64,000 nt of DNA from Streptomyces cyaneogriseus subsp. noncyanogenus. Its GTDB lineage: Bacteria; Actinomycetota; Actinomycetes; Streptomycetales; Streptomycetaceae. The stretch's first letter is position 1. Each line of letters begins with the position of its first letter. A model generated the notes under the pieces. The model had not been told where the DNA came from and did not search any database. It saw nothing but the letters and a program-made list of their open reading frames with translations. The translations under genes and the position numbers were made by a program. The stretch covers positions 2,232,001 through 2,296,000 of the forward strand of contig NZ_CP010849.1 in assembly GCF_000931445.1 (NCBI RefSeq), written 5' to 3'. This document shows positions 38,509-46,819 of the stretch, in pieces.

Positions 38509-39141
38509 TCAGAGCTCGGGGCCGTCCCCGGGCTCCTCCTGGTAGGAGTAGCGCTGCTCCTTCCACGGGTCGCCGATGTTGTGATAGCCGCGCTCCTCCC
38601 AGAAGCCCCGGCGGTCGGCGGTCATGTACTCCACGCCGCGGACCCACTTGGGGCCCTTCCAGGCGTACAGATGGGGGACGATCAGCCGCAGCGGGAAGCC
38701 GTGCTCGGCGGTCAGCAGCTCACCGTCCTTGTGGGTGGCGAACAGCGTGCGCTCCGAGGCGAAGTCGGACAGGCGGAGATTGGAGCTGAAGCCGTACTCC
38801 GCCCAGACCATCACATGGGTGACGGCGGGCGCGGGCGGGGCGATGTCGAGGATCGTGCGGGCCGGGATCCCGCCCCACTCCGCCCCCAGCATGCTGTAAT
38901 TCGTGACGCAGTGCAGATCGGCCACGACGGTGGTGTACGGCAGGGCCGTGAACTCCTCGTGGGACCAGCAGTGCTTCTCCCCGTCGGCGGTGGCGCCGAA
39001 GACCCGGAACTCCCAGCGCTCGGGCCGGAACCGGGGGACCGGCCCGTAGTGCGTGACCGGCCAGCCGCGCTGCACGCGCTGCCCCGGCGGAAGCTCGGAC
39101 CGTACCGCTTCTCCAGATTCACGCTCCACCGGCTGACCCAT
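38509..39141 (-). CDS. Sulfite-oxidase-like molybdopterin-binding protein
   Basis: A 210-residue protein of the sulfite oxidase/YedY-like superfamily. The molybdenum-ligating Cys is in DLHCVTNYSM near residue 77, and the cofactor-binding block HGFPLRLIVPHLYAWKGPKWV is seen near 145-165 (two parts). No Tat or Sec signal and no heme or dimerisation domain are evident, so it is a short cytoplasmic form; the electron partner is unknown. It is divergent from bfr across a 177-nt region with conspicuous repeats. Confidence 0.87.
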   Translation of the reverse strand: MGQPVERESGEAVRSELPPGQRVQRGWPVTHYGPVPRFRPERWEFRVFGATADGEKHCWSHEEFTALPYTTVVADLHCVTNYSMLGAEWGGIPARTILDIAPPAPAVTHVMVWAEYGFSSNLRLSDFASERTLFATHKDGELLTAEHGFPLRLIVPHLYAWKGPKWVRGVEYMTADRRGFWEERGYHNIGDPWKEQRYSYQEEPGDGPEL

Positions 39142-39218
39142 GTCTCCATCCTGACAGACCGGGACCGATGCACCCGACCAGGGCTACCCCAAACCGGACA
39201 ACTACAAATAAGCATGCC

Positions 39219-39243
39219 CTTACTTACTAAGTAAGCACTTACT
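39219..39243. promoter_or_regulatory. Alternating inverted half-sites between the sulfite-oxidase-like gene and bfr
   Basis: CTTACTT (39219-39225), AAGTAAG (39229-39235) and CTTACT (39238-39243) alternate in orientation, making two overlapping palindromes (spacers ACT and CA). The block is unusually AT-rich for this genome. It probably binds a dimeric repressor such as a TetR or MarR protein; the regulator and which of the two divergent genes it controls are unknown. Confidence 0.6.
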
Positions 39244-39318
39244 GGACGATCTTCCCCGGCGGTGTCATCATGCGGCGGCAAGCTCCCCCGTTCTCTCGAC
39301 GTGGAAGGAACCCCCGCC

Positions 39319-39837
39319 ATGCAGGGCGACCCCGAGGTCATCGAGCTGCTCAACGAGCAGCTGACCGCCGAGCTCACCGCGATCAACCAGTACTTCCTGC
39401 ACTCCAAGCTGCAGGACCACAAGGGGTGGACGAAACTCGCGAAGTACACGCGCGAGGAGTCCTTCGACGAGATGCGGCACGCCGAGCTCCTCACCGACCG
39501 GATCCTGCTCCTGGACGGCCTGCCCAACTACCAGCGGCTGTTCCACGTCCGGGTCGGCCAGTCGGTGACGGAGATGTTCCAGGCGGACCGGCAGATCGAG
39601 GCGGAGGCGATCGACCGGCTGCGGCGCGGGGTGGAGGTGATGCGCAACAAGGGCGACATCACGTCCGCCAACATCTTCGAGGCGATCCTCGCCGACGAGG
39701 AGCACCACATCGACTACCTCGACACCCAGCTCGACCTGATCGAGAAGCTCGGCGAGTCGCTCTACCTGTCGACCGTCATCGAGCAGGGCCAGCCGGACTC
39801 CTCCGGCCCCGGCACGGGCGGGTACTCGGCCCACTAG
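39319..39837 (+). CDS. bfr: Bacterioferritin
   Basis: Bacterioferritin stores iron as ferric mineral in a 24-mer. The 172-residue product keeps the key residues: Glu18, Glu51, His54 and later E-E-H-H of the ferroxidase centre and Met52 as the heme ligand (in FDEMRHAELL). The IRVLFLDGLPNYQ-type and DEEHHIDYLDTQLDLIEKLG blocks are conserved. The C-terminal tail is Gly/Ser-rich. ATG at 39319 has GGAAGG about 8 nt upstream. The gene encoding its ferredoxin (bfd) is convergent and 17 nt away. No iron box was seen in its own promoter, only the AT-rich repeat. Confidence 0.96.
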   Translation: MQGDPEVIELLNEQLTAELTAINQYFLHSKLQDHKGWTKLAKYTREESFDEMRHAELLTDRILLLDGLPNYQRLFHVRVGQSVTEMFQADRQIEAEAIDRLRRGVEVMRNKGDITSANIFEAILADEEHHIDYLDTQLDLIEKLGESLYLSTVIEQGQPDSSGPGTGGYSAH

Positions 39838-39854
39838 GGCGGGCCGGGAAGACC

Positions 39855-40106
39855 CTAGGCGGCGCCGGGCAGCTCCGCCGCCGGAGCGAGCCGGGCGAGG
39901 GCCGGCTCCCCCTGGTCGGCCAGTTCCCGGCGCGGGCAGGCGCCGCGGCCCAGCAGGGCCTGGATGCGCCGCACACAGCCGCCGCAGTCGGTGCCCGCCT
40001 TGCAGGCCGAGGCGATCTGCCGAGGGGTGCAGGCACCGGCCTCCGCGTGCTTCTTCACCTGCTCCTCGGTCACGCCGAAGCAGCTACAGACGAACACGCG
40101 GTCCAC
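39855..40106 (-). CDS. bfd: Bacterioferritin-associated ferredoxin (Bfd)
   Basis: Bfd delivers electrons to the bacterioferritin heme for iron release. The 83-residue [2Fe-2S] protein has four cysteines in the Bfd arrangement: C8-x-C10 (FVCSCFGVTE) and C41-x-x-C44 (GTDCGGCVRR). The C-terminal extension after about residue 60 is not conserved. The GTG start is confirmed by the conserved N-terminus. An iron-box sequence lies about 45 nt upstream, so expression when iron is low is expected, matching the release function. Confidence 0.95.
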   Translation of the reverse strand: MDRVFVCSCFGVTEEQVKKHAEAGACTPRQIASACKAGTDCGGCVRRIQALLGRGACPRRELADQGEPALARLAPAAELPGAA

Positions 40107-40150
40107 CTCCCGACGGGATCCCTGGGTCGTGCCACCACCCGCTTCCTCGG

Positions 40151-40169
40151 TGAGGCAAACCTAACCTTA
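40151..40169 (-). promoter_or_regulatory. Iron box (DmdR/IdeR operator) upstream of bfd
   Basis: Read on the minus strand the 19-bp site is TAAGGTTAGGTTTGCCTCA, matching 14 of 19 positions of the IdeR/DmdR/DtxR consensus TTAGGTTAGGCTAACCTAA. In Streptomyces, DmdR1 binds such boxes with Fe(II) and represses. Confidence 0.85.
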
Positions 40170-40197
40170 CCCGTCGCACAAGGACCGCAAAAGCCGC

Positions 40198-40229
40198 GTG
40201 GGGCGCGGATCGTGTGATCCGCGCCCCAC
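40198..40229 (-). terminator. Terminator of the DAHP synthase gene
   Basis: Perfect 14-bp stem GTGGGGCGCGGATC (40198-40211) with 40216-40229 and loop GTGT. On the minus strand it lies 31 nt past the DAHP synthase stop and is followed by CTTTTG, a short U-tract. Confidence 0.85.
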
Positions 40230-40260
40230 CCGGACGCCGTGCCCCGCGAGGGGCGGAACG

Positions 40261-41613
40261 TCACTGGTCCCGGTACATCTCCGCCACCAGGAACGCCAGG
40301 TCCAGCGACTGGCTGCGGTTCAGCCGCGGGTCGCAGGCGGTCTCGTAGCGCTGGTGCAGGTCGTCGACGAAGATCTCGTCGCCGCCGCCCACGCACTCGG
40401 TGACGTCGTCGCCGGTCAGCTCCACATGGATGCCGCCCGGGTGGGTGCCGAGCGCCTTGTGGACCTCGAAGAAGCCCTTGACCTCGTCGAGCACGTCGTC
40501 GAAGCGGCGGGTCTTGTGGCCGGAGGCCGCCTCGAAGGTGTTGCCGTGCATCGGGTCGGTCACCCAGGCCACGGTGGCGCCGGAGGCGGTGACCTTCTCG
40601 ACCAGCTCGGGGAGCTTGTCGCGGATCTTGTCCGCGCCCATCCGGACGATGAAGGTCAGCCGGCCGGGCTCGCGCTCCGGGTCCAGGCGCTCGATGTACC
40701 GCAGCGCCTCCTCGGCCGTGGTCGTCGGGCCGAGCTTGATGCCGATCGGGTTGCGGATCCGCGACGCGAACTCGATGTGCGCGTGGTCGAGCTGGCGGGT
40801 GCGCTCACCGATCCACACCATGTGCGCCGAGACGTCGTAGAGCTGCCCGGTGCGGGAGTCGACCCGGGTCAGGGCGGACTCGTAGTCGAGCAGCAGCGCC
40901 TCGTGCGAGGAGTAGAACTCGACGGTCTTGAACTCCTCCGGGTCGGCCCCGCAGGCGTGCATGAAGTTCAGCGCGTTGTCGATCTCGCGGGCGAGCTGCT
41001 CGTAGCGCTGGCCGGACGGGGAGGACTTCACGAAGTCCTGGTTCCAGGCGTGCACCTGGCGCAGGTCGGCGTAGCCGCCGGTGGTGAAGGCGCGCACCAG
41101 GTTCAGCGTGGACGCCGAGGCGTGGTACATGCGCTTGAGCCGCTCGGGGTCCGGGACGCGGGCCTCTTCGGTGAAGTCGAAGCCGTTGACGGAGTCGCCG
41201 CGGTAGGTCGGCAGGGTCACGCCGTCGCGGGTCTCGGTCGGCTTGGAGCGCGGCTTGGAGTACTGGCCGGCGATCCGGCCGACCTTCACCACGGGCACCG
41301 AGGCGGCGTACGTGAGCACCGCGCCCATCTGGAGCAGGGTCTTGAGCTTGTTGCGGATCTGGTCCGCGGACACCGCGTCGAACGCCTCGGCGCAGTCGCC
41401 GCCCTGGAGGAGGAACGCCTCTCCCTTGGCGACGGCCGCCATCCGGGCGCGCAGCTGGTCGCACTCGCCCGCGAAGACGAGCGGCGGATACGACTCGAGG
41501 TCCGCGATCACTGCGCGCAGAGCCTCGGGGTCGGGGTACTCGGGCTGCTGCGCCGCGGGCAGGTTTCGCCAGGTGTTGCCAGCGCTCGCGCTGGTCTTAG
41601 CGTTCACGGTCAC
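40261..41613 (-). CDS. aroH: Class II 3-deoxy-7-phosphoheptulonate (DAHP) synthase
   Basis: This enzyme condenses phosphoenolpyruvate and erythrose-4-phosphate, the first step of the shikimate pathway. The 450-residue product is a class II (plant-like) DAHP synthase: PPLVFAGECDQLR near residue 48, LLQGGDCAEAFD near 72, KVGRIAGQYSKPRS near 115, EFYSSHEALLLDYE near 240, GIKLGPTTT near 300, and WVTDPMHGNT near 355 and GGIHVELTGDDVTEC near 400. The GTG at 41613 (M-T-V-N-A-K) is preferred by N-terminal similarity; a GTG at 41607 is also possible. It is divergent from the trp leader and trpEG, both aromatic biosynthesis. The symbol is that used in Streptomyces annotation; aroG is also used. Confidence 0.95.
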   Translation of the reverse strand: MTVNAKTSASAGNTWRNLPAAQQPEYPDPEALRAVIADLESYPPLVFAGECDQLRARMAAVAKGEAFLLQGGDCAEAFDAVSADQIRNKLKTLLQMGAVLTYAASVPVVKVGRIAGQYSKPRSKPTETRDGVTLPTYRGDSVNGFDFTEEARVPDPERLKRMYHASASTLNLVRAFTTGGYADLRQVHAWNQDFVKSSPSGQRYEQLAREIDNALNFMHACGADPEEFKTVEFYSSHEALLLDYESALTRVDSRTGQLYDVSAHMVWIGERTRQLDHAHIEFASRIRNPIGIKLGPTTTAEEALRYIERLDPEREPGRLTFIVRMGADKIRDKLPELVEKVTASGATVAWVTDPMHGNTFEAASGHKTRRFDDVLDEVKGFFEVHKALGTHPGGIHVELTGDDVTECVGGGDEIFVDDLHQRYETACDPRLNRSQSLDLAFLVAEMYRDQ

Positions 41614-41691
41614 ACCCTCAACATTACGGGGTCCCACCCGCCGTCCATCCCCCCGCTCACCAAGTGAGACGACGACCGGCGGCCGATGCGC

Positions 41692-41697
41692 TAGGGT
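41692..41697 (+). promoter_or_regulatory. -10 box of the trp leader promoter
   Basis: TAGGGT is followed by exactly seven nucleotides and then the leader-peptide ATG at 41705. The leader peptide would thus be translated from a leaderless mRNA. No clear -35 box; TGAGAC at 41665 is too far. Confidence 0.55.
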
Positions 41698-41704
41698 CGA
41701 CGGC

Positions 41705-41767
41705 ATGTACGCGCAGCCGACCCAGAACCGGAACTGGTGGTGGACCGCTTCTTCGGCGGCCCACTGA
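41705..41767 (+). CDS. trpL: trp operon leader peptide (three consecutive Trp codons)
   Basis: A 20-residue peptide MYAQPTQNRNWWWTASSAAH with three tandem TGG codons (41735-41743). It ends 24 nt before an attenuator hairpin and 104 nt before trpEG. Stalling at the Trp codons when tryptophan is scarce is expected to change the fold of the following RNA and allow read-through. This is the classic Streptomyces trpE leader arrangement. Confidence 0.93.
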   Translation: MYAQPTQNRNWWWTASSAAH

Positions 41768-41791
41768 TCGCGCGTACCGCAACGACTTCGC

Positions 41792-41816
41792 GAAGGCCGC
41801 CCGAGGGGCGGCCTTC
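41792..41816 (+). terminator. trp attenuator hairpin
   Basis: Ten-base stem GAAGGCCGCC (41792-41801) with GGCGGCCTTC (41807-41816), loop CGAGG. It lies between the leader peptide and trpEG. There is no U-tract after it, as is common for Streptomyces attenuators. Confidence 0.8.
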
Positions 41817-41870
41817 CGTGTGTCCGGCACCGGGGCCGTCCCTCACCGAGAACCGACGGAAGAGGACCCC

Positions 41871-43751
41871 ATGGACCTGGCACAGCTCGCGCACGACGAC
41901 CGCCCCTTCGCCCTGCTCCGCCGCCGCACCCCCGGCCACGACCACGACGTGGTGGAGCTGCTGACCGGCCCGGTGACCACCTGCGGCCGGCTGGCCGACC
42001 TCCCCGGCGACAGCCTCGCCCTCGTCCCCTTCCGGCAGATCCGCGAGCGCGGCTTCGACGTCCGCGACGACGGCACCCCCCTGCTGGCGCTCACCCCCGA
42101 GGAGCGGCACACCGTCCCGCTCGCCACCGCCCTGGAGGAGCTGCCCGCGCACGACGTCCGCGTCGAGGACGGCGGCTTCGACGTGGCCGACGAGGAGTAC
42201 GCGGAGATCGTCGCGCGCGTGCTGCGGGAGGAGATCGGGCGCGGCGAGGGCGCCAACTTCGTGATCCGGCGGACCTACGAGGGGCGGATCCCCGGCTTCG
42301 GGCGGGCGGACGCGCTGGCGCTGTTCCGGCGGCTGCTGGAGGGCGAGCGGGGCGCGTACTGGACGTTCCTCGTGCACACCGGGGAGCGCACGCTGGTGGG
42401 CGCGAGCCCGGAGGTGCACGTACGGATGTCCGGCGGCACCGTGGTGATGAACCCGATCAGCGGCACCTACCGCTATCCGGCCGGCGGCCCCACCCCCGAG
42501 CACCTCCTCGGCTTCCTCGCCGACGGCAAGGAGATCGAGGAGCTGTCGATGGTCGTCGACGAGGAGCTGAAGATGATGTGCACCGTCGGCGACATGGGCG
42601 GGGTGGTCGTCGGGCCGCGGCTGAAGGAGATGGCGCACCTGGCGCACACCGAGTACGAGCTGCGCGGCCGGTCCTCGCTGGACGCGCGGGAGGTGCTCAA
42701 GGAGACGATGTTCGCGGCGACCGTGACCGGCTCGCCGGTGCAGAACGCCTGCCGGGTCATCGAGCGGCACGAGACCGGGGGACGCGGCTACTACGCGGGC
42801 GCGCTGGCGCTGCTCGGCCGGGACTCCGGGGGCGCCCAGACCCTCGACTCCCCCATCCTCATCCGCACCGCCGACATCGGCGCGGACGGACGGCTGCGGG
42901 TGCCGGTCGGCGCCACGCTCGTCCGCGGCTCGGACCCGGCGGGCGAGGTGGCCGAGACCCACGCGAAGGCGGCGGGGGTGCTGGCGGCGCTGGGGGTGGT
43001 CGGGCGGCGGCCCCGCGCGGAGGCCGCCCGGCCGCGGCTGGCCGACGACCCGCGCGTGCGGGCGGCGCTGGACGGGCGCCGGGCCTCGCTGGCCCCGTTC
43101 TGGCTGCGGATGCAGGAGCGCACGGACGCCCTGGCGGGGCACGCCCTGGTCGTCGACGCGGAGGACACCTTCACCGCGATGCTCGCGCACGTGCTGCGCT
43201 CCGGCGGGCTGGAGGTGACGGTCCGCCGGTACGACGAGCCGGGGCTGCGGGAGGCGGTGCTCGCGCACCCGGGGCCGGTGGTGCTCGGTCCCGGGCCGGG
43301 TGATCCCTCCGATGCGGCCGATCCCAAGATGCGCCTGCTGCGTGCCCTGGCCGCCGAGGCCGTCCGGGTCCACCCGCACGGCGTCCTCGGCGTCTGCCTC
43401 GGGCACGAGCTGATCGCGGCCGAGCTGGGGCTGGAGATCGTCCGCAAGGAGGTGCCGTACCAGGGGGCGCAGACCCGGATCGACCTGTTCGGGCGGCCGG
43501 AGACCGTCGGCTTCTACAACAGCTTCGTGGCCCGCTGCGACGACGAGGCGGCGGCGGAGCTGGCCGCGCACGGCGTGGAGGTGAGCCGGAGCGCCTCGGG
43601 CGAGGTGCACGCGCTGCGCGGGCCCGGGTTCGCCGGGGTGCAGTTCCACCCGGAGTCGGTGCTCACGCTGAACGGCGCCGCCGTCGTCCGGGAGCTGGTC
43701 GGTCAGCTCCGCGGCACCAGCACGTTCTCCGAGCGGCGGCCCGCCCGGTAG
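41871..43751 (+). CDS. trpE: Fused anthranilate synthase (TrpE-TrpG)
   Basis: The 626-residue product fuses the synthase (residues about 1-420) and glutamine amidotransferase (about 435-620) components, converting chorismate and glutamine to anthranilate. The chorismate-binding half shows MNPISGTYR near residue 190, EELSMVVDEELKMMC near 222, TEYELRGRSSLDAREVLKETMFAATVTGSP (in two stretches) and IRTADI. The glutaminase half has GPGPGDPSDA, the nucleophile GVCLGHE, and FHPES with the catalytic His-Glu. Trp-leader attenuation points to primary tryptophan synthesis; fused TrpEG/PhzE-like forms also occur in antibiotic clusters. Its last 49 bases overlap the convergent dehydrogenase gene. Confidence 0.94.
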   Translation: MDLAQLAHDDRPFALLRRRTPGHDHDVVELLTGPVTTCGRLADLPGDSLALVPFRQIRERGFDVRDDGTPLLALTPEERHTVPLATALEELPAHDVRVEDGGFDVADEEYAEIVARVLREEIGRGEGANFVIRRTYEGRIPGFGRADALALFRRLLEGERGAYWTFLVHTGERTLVGASPEVHVRMSGGTVVMNPISGTYRYPAGGPTPEHLLGFLADGKEIEELSMVVDEELKMMCTVGDMGGVVVGPRLKEMAHLAHTEYELRGRSSLDAREVLKETMFAATVTGSPVQNACRVIERHETGGRGYYAGALALLGRDSGGAQTLDSPILIRTADIGADGRLRVPVGATLVRGSDPAGEVAETHAKAAGVLAALGVVGRRPRAEAARPRLADDPRVRAALDGRRASLAPFWLRMQERTDALAGHALVVDAEDTFTAMLAHVLRSGGLEVTVRRYDEPGLREAVLAHPGPVVLGPGPGDPSDAADPKMRLLRALAAEAVRVHPHGVLGVCLGHELIAAELGLEIVRKEVPYQGAQTRIDLFGRPETVGFYNSFVARCDDEAAAELAAHGVEVSRSASGEVHALRGPGFAGVQFHPESVLTLNGAAVVRELVGQLRGTSTFSERRPAR

Positions 43752-44731
43752 TCCAGGACGTTCTTCACCGTGGCCTCGACGATCTGGCCGACGGCGTCCT
43801 CGGTGTAGTACGCCTGGTGCGAGGTGACGAGGACGTTGGGGAAGGTGACGAGGCGGGCCAGGGTGTCGTCCTCGACGGCCTGGAGGGACTTGTCGAGGAA
43901 GAACAGGCCCGCCTCGGCCTCGTACACGTCGAGGCCCACGCCCGTGAAGCGGCCGGCGCGCAACTCCCCGACCAGGGCGGCGGTGTCGACCAGGCCGCCG
44001 CGGCTGGAGTTCACCAGGATCGCGTCGTCCTTCATCGTCTTCAGGGCGTCCGCGTCGATCAGGTGCCGGGTCTCCGGCATCAGCGGGACGTGCAGGCTGA
44101 CCAGGTCGGACTCGGCCAGGAGCTGTTCCTTGGGGAGGTAGCGCATGCCCAGCTCCATGCAGGCGGGGTTCTCGGCGACGTCCCAGCCGAGCAGCCGCAT
44201 GCCGAAGCCGTGCGCGATCCGGGCGAACGCCTCGCCGATCTTGCCGGTGCCGAGGATCCCGGCGGTGCGGCCGTGCATGTCGCGGCCCATGAGCCCGTCG
44301 AGCCGGAAGTCGAAGTCGCGGGTGCGGGTGGAGGCGCGCACGATACGGCGGTTGACGGCCATGGCGAGCGTCCAGGCGAACTCGGCGACCGAGTACGGGG
44401 AGTAGTACGACACCCGGGCGATCGTCAGGCCGAGGCGTTCGGCCGTCTTCAGGTCGATGTTGTTGAAACCCGTGGAGCGCTGGGCGACCAGGCGGGTGCC
44501 GCCCGCCGCCAGGGTCTCCAGGACGCGCGGGCCGAGGTCGGCGTTGACGGAGGTCGAGACGATCTCGTGGCCGGCCGCGATGGGGGCGGTGTCCTCGGTG
44601 AGGAAGACGTCCAGGCAGCGCACGTCGTGCCGCCCCCGGAACGCCTGCTCGATCAGCGGCTTCTCGTCGGCCTGCACGCCGAAGGCGAGGATCTCCACGA
44701 CCGCTCCCGTTCTGCCGGTCTCGGGGGACAT
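43703..44731 (-). CDS. D-isomer-specific 2-hydroxyacid dehydrogenase (D-lactate dehydrogenase type)
   Basis: A 342-residue NAD-dependent dehydrogenase similar to LdhA: N-terminal substrate domain (GFNNIDLKTAERLGL), Rossmann motif GILGTGKIGEAFARIA near residue 157, and catalytic residues in VNSSRGGLVDT (Arg), VYEAEAG (Glu) and TSHQAYYTEDA (His). The start (M-S-P-E-T-G) was chosen as the ATG closest to the conserved N-terminus. It ends inside the 3' end of trpEG on the opposite strand; the last 49 bases encode both proteins. Substrate is probably pyruvate/D-lactate or a related keto acid. Confidence 0.88.
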   Translation of the reverse strand: MSPETGRTGAVVEILAFGVQADEKPLIEQAFRGRHDVRCLDVFLTEDTAPIAAGHEIVSTSVNADLGPRVLETLAAGGTRLVAQRSTGFNNIDLKTAERLGLTIARVSYYSPYSVAEFAWTLAMAVNRRIVRASTRTRDFDFRLDGLMGRDMHGRTAGILGTGKIGEAFARIAHGFGMRLLGWDVAENPACMELGMRYLPKEQLLAESDLVSLHVPLMPETRHLIDADALKTMKDDAILVNSSRGGLVDTAALVGELRAGRFTGVGLDVYEAEAGLFFLDKSLQAVEDDTLARLVTFPNVLVTSHQAYYTEDAVGQIVEATVKNVLDYRAGRRSENVLVPRS

Positions 44732-44853
44732 GTCCGATGAGTGGTGATCTACGGTGCCGAATATACGGGCCCGGGCCCGGCGGCGCCGGTCGGGGGGCGG
44801 CAGCCGTGCGCGGACCGCAGGCGACGGCTCCCGCCCGCGGCCCGCGCACGGTG

Positions 44854-45546
44854 CTACGCGTCGTCCAGTCCGCGTTCGATCGCGTACCGCACCAGCTCCA
44901 CGCGGTTGTGCAACTGGAGCTTGCCGAGGGTGTTCTGCACGTGGTTCTGCACCGTGCGGTGGGAGATGACCAGCCGCTCGGCGATCTGCTTGTAGCTCAG
45001 GCCCTTGGCGACCAGGCGGAGCACCTCCGTCTCCCGCTCGGTCAGCCGCGGCGCCCTGGGGCTCTCGGCGTCCGGCGCGGTCGCCGGCTCGGAGGCGAGC
45101 CGGCGGTACTCGCCGAGGACCAGGCCGGCCAGGCCCGGCGTGAACACCGGGTCGCCGGCGGCGGTGCGGCGCACCGCGTCCTGCAACTCCTCCGTGGAGG
45201 CCGACTTCAGCAGATAACCGGTCGCCCCCGACTTCACCGCCTCCAGCACGTCCGCGTGCTCGCCGCTCGCCGACAGCACCAGGACGCGGATCCCCGGGTC
45301 GGCGGCGACGACCTCCTTGCAGACCTGGACGCCGGGCTTGCCGGGCAGGTTCAGGTCGAGCACCAGCACGTCCGGCGCGGCGGCCCGGGCGCGGCGCACC
45401 GCCTGGTCGCCGTCGCCCGCGGTGGCGACGACCTCGAAGCCGGACTCGGACAGGTCGCGGGCGACCGCGTCGCGCCACATCGGGTGGTCGTCGACCACCA
45501 TCACCTTGATCGCGTCCCGCCGCTCCCGCGTGATCTGCGCCATCAC
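44854..45546 (-). CDS. macR: Two-component response regulator, NarL/LuxR type (MacR)
   Basis: A 230-residue regulator with a receiver domain (VMVVDDHPMW; phospho-acceptor Asp in VLVLDLNLPG; Lys in GYLLKSAS) and a LuxR-type HTH (LTERETEVLRLVAKGLSYKQIAERL, seen as LTERETEVLRL and YKQIAERLVIS, then TVQNHV). It starts in a GTGA overlap with the histidine kinase gene, which identifies the pair. Position and sequence match MacR of the S. coelicolor MacRS system, which affects morphogenesis and actinorhodin production. Confidence 0.93.
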   Translation of the reverse strand: MMAQITRERRDAIKVMVVDDHPMWRDAVARDLSESGFEVVATAGDGDQAVRRARAAAPDVLVLDLNLPGKPGVQVCKEVVAADPGIRVLVLSASGEHADVLEAVKSGATGYLLKSASTEELQDAVRRTAAGDPVFTPGLAGLVLGEYRRLASEPATAPDAESPRAPRLTERETEVLRLVAKGLSYKQIAERLVISHRTVQNHVQNTLGKLQLHNRVELVRYAIERGLDDA

Positions 45547-46796
45547 CGCTCCGCCTTCCCCCGTGGGTCCTTCGCGTGCTTCGGTACCTTCAGTTCCACT
45601 TCCGTCCCCTGCCCCGGCACCGAGATCAGCTCCGCGCTGCCGCCGAGGTCGCGCAGCCGGCCCCGGATCGACAGGGCCACCCCCAGCCGCCCCTCGCCCT
45701 CGGCCTGCGCGAGCCGGCCCTCCGGGATGCCGGGCCCGTCGTCCCGTACGGTGACGATCACTTCGTCCGGTTCGTCCTCGACCAGGAGCCAGGCGCGAGC
45801 CTGCTCCCCGGCGTGCGCGCGGACGTTGTCCAGGGCGGCGCCGACGGCCGCGGCGACCTCGCGGGCCGCGGCCGGCGCCAGCAGGACGGGCGCCCCGGGC
45901 TCGGCGAGGCTCACGCGCGAACCGGCGTACGGGGCGAGCAGGGCCCGCAGATCGACGGGGCCGTCCCCGTCCTCGCCGGCCTCCGCGGCGGCCCCGCCGG
46001 CGGCGCCCTCCGACCCGCGGGCGGCGGGCAGCGGGGAGGCGGGCACCCGGGGGGCGGGCGCCACGCCCTTGGAGACCAGCGTGCGCAGCGCCACCTCCTG
46101 CTCGCCGGCCAGCCGCCCCAGCTCGGCCGCCTCGCCGCCGAGGACGGCGCCGCGCCGCTGCACCATGGCCAGCACCTGGAGCACGCTGTCGTGGATGTCG
46201 CGGGCGAGGCGCTCCCGCTCCCGGGTGGCGGCCTCGATCTCCAGGGCCCGGGCGAGGGTGCGCTCGGAGGCGCGGGCGACCTCGACGACGTACCCGATGG
46301 CGATGGAGGCCACCCAGACCAGGATGACGTTGTGCACGGTGTCACGGGCCGGGGCGCCGCGCTCGATCAGGTTGGCGGCGGCGACGAGGGTGGAGGCGAC
46401 GGCGGCCCAGCGCCAGCCGCCCTTGATGGCGAAGGCCAGCACGGACCCGGCCGTCCATATCGAGGGCAGGGTCGGGCCGCCCGCCGTGATCCGCTCGTGG
46501 GTGTCGGCGAGGGGGGTGAGCAGGATGCCGGTGAGGGCGATGGCCAGGTCGGCGGCGAGGAAGCGCTTGGTGCAGCCGGCCGCGCCCGCGACCTTGGGGA
46601 GGGTGGCCAGCGTCCACACGGAGAGCACGGCGTAGTAGGCGACGGCCAGCCAGGGACGGGTGAACTCCTGGTACGCGGTGGCGAACAGGCCGATGGCGTA
46701 CACCATCGTGAGCACCCGGTACGCGGTGAGCGCCTGCCACAGCGGCTGCTCGACCGACATCCTCCTGACCGACTCGCGCCTGGCCATGTCCCCCAC
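45543..46796 (-). CDS. macS: Sensor histidine kinase of the MacS family
   Basis: A 417-residue membrane histidine kinase. About six hydrophobic segments (residues 25-195) form the sensor; the H-box RERERLARDIHDSVLQVLAM near residue 195-215 (His in DIHDS) is of the HisKA_3 type that pairs with LuxR regulators. A Pro/Ala-rich insert separates it from the HATPase domain (AALDNVRAHAGEQ; VRDDGPGIPEGRL; GVALSIRGRLRDLGGS). The start is ambiguous among GTG 46796, ATG 46787 and ATG 46760. The signal is unknown. Translation is coupled to macR. Confidence 0.92.
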   Translation of the reverse strand: MGDMARRESVRRMSVEQPLWQALTAYRVLTMVYAIGLFATAYQEFTRPWLAVAYYAVLSVWTLATLPKVAGAAGCTKRFLAADLAIALTGILLTPLADTHERITAGGPTLPSIWTAGSVLAFAIKGGWRWAAVASTLVAAANLIERGAPARDTVHNVILVWVASIAIGYVVEVARASERTLARALEIEAATRERERLARDIHDSVLQVLAMVQRRGAVLGGEAAELGRLAGEQEVALRTLVSKGVAPAPRVPASPLPAARGSEGAAGGAAAEAGEDGDGPVDLRALLAPYAGSRVSLAEPGAPVLLAPAAAREVAAAVGAALDNVRAHAGEQARAWLLVEDEPDEVIVTVRDDGPGIPEGRLAQAEGEGRLGVALSIRGRLRDLGGSAELISVPGQGTEVELKVPKHAKDPRGKAER

Positions 46797-46819
46797 CCCG
46801 GCCCTGTTCCCGTGCGGGA

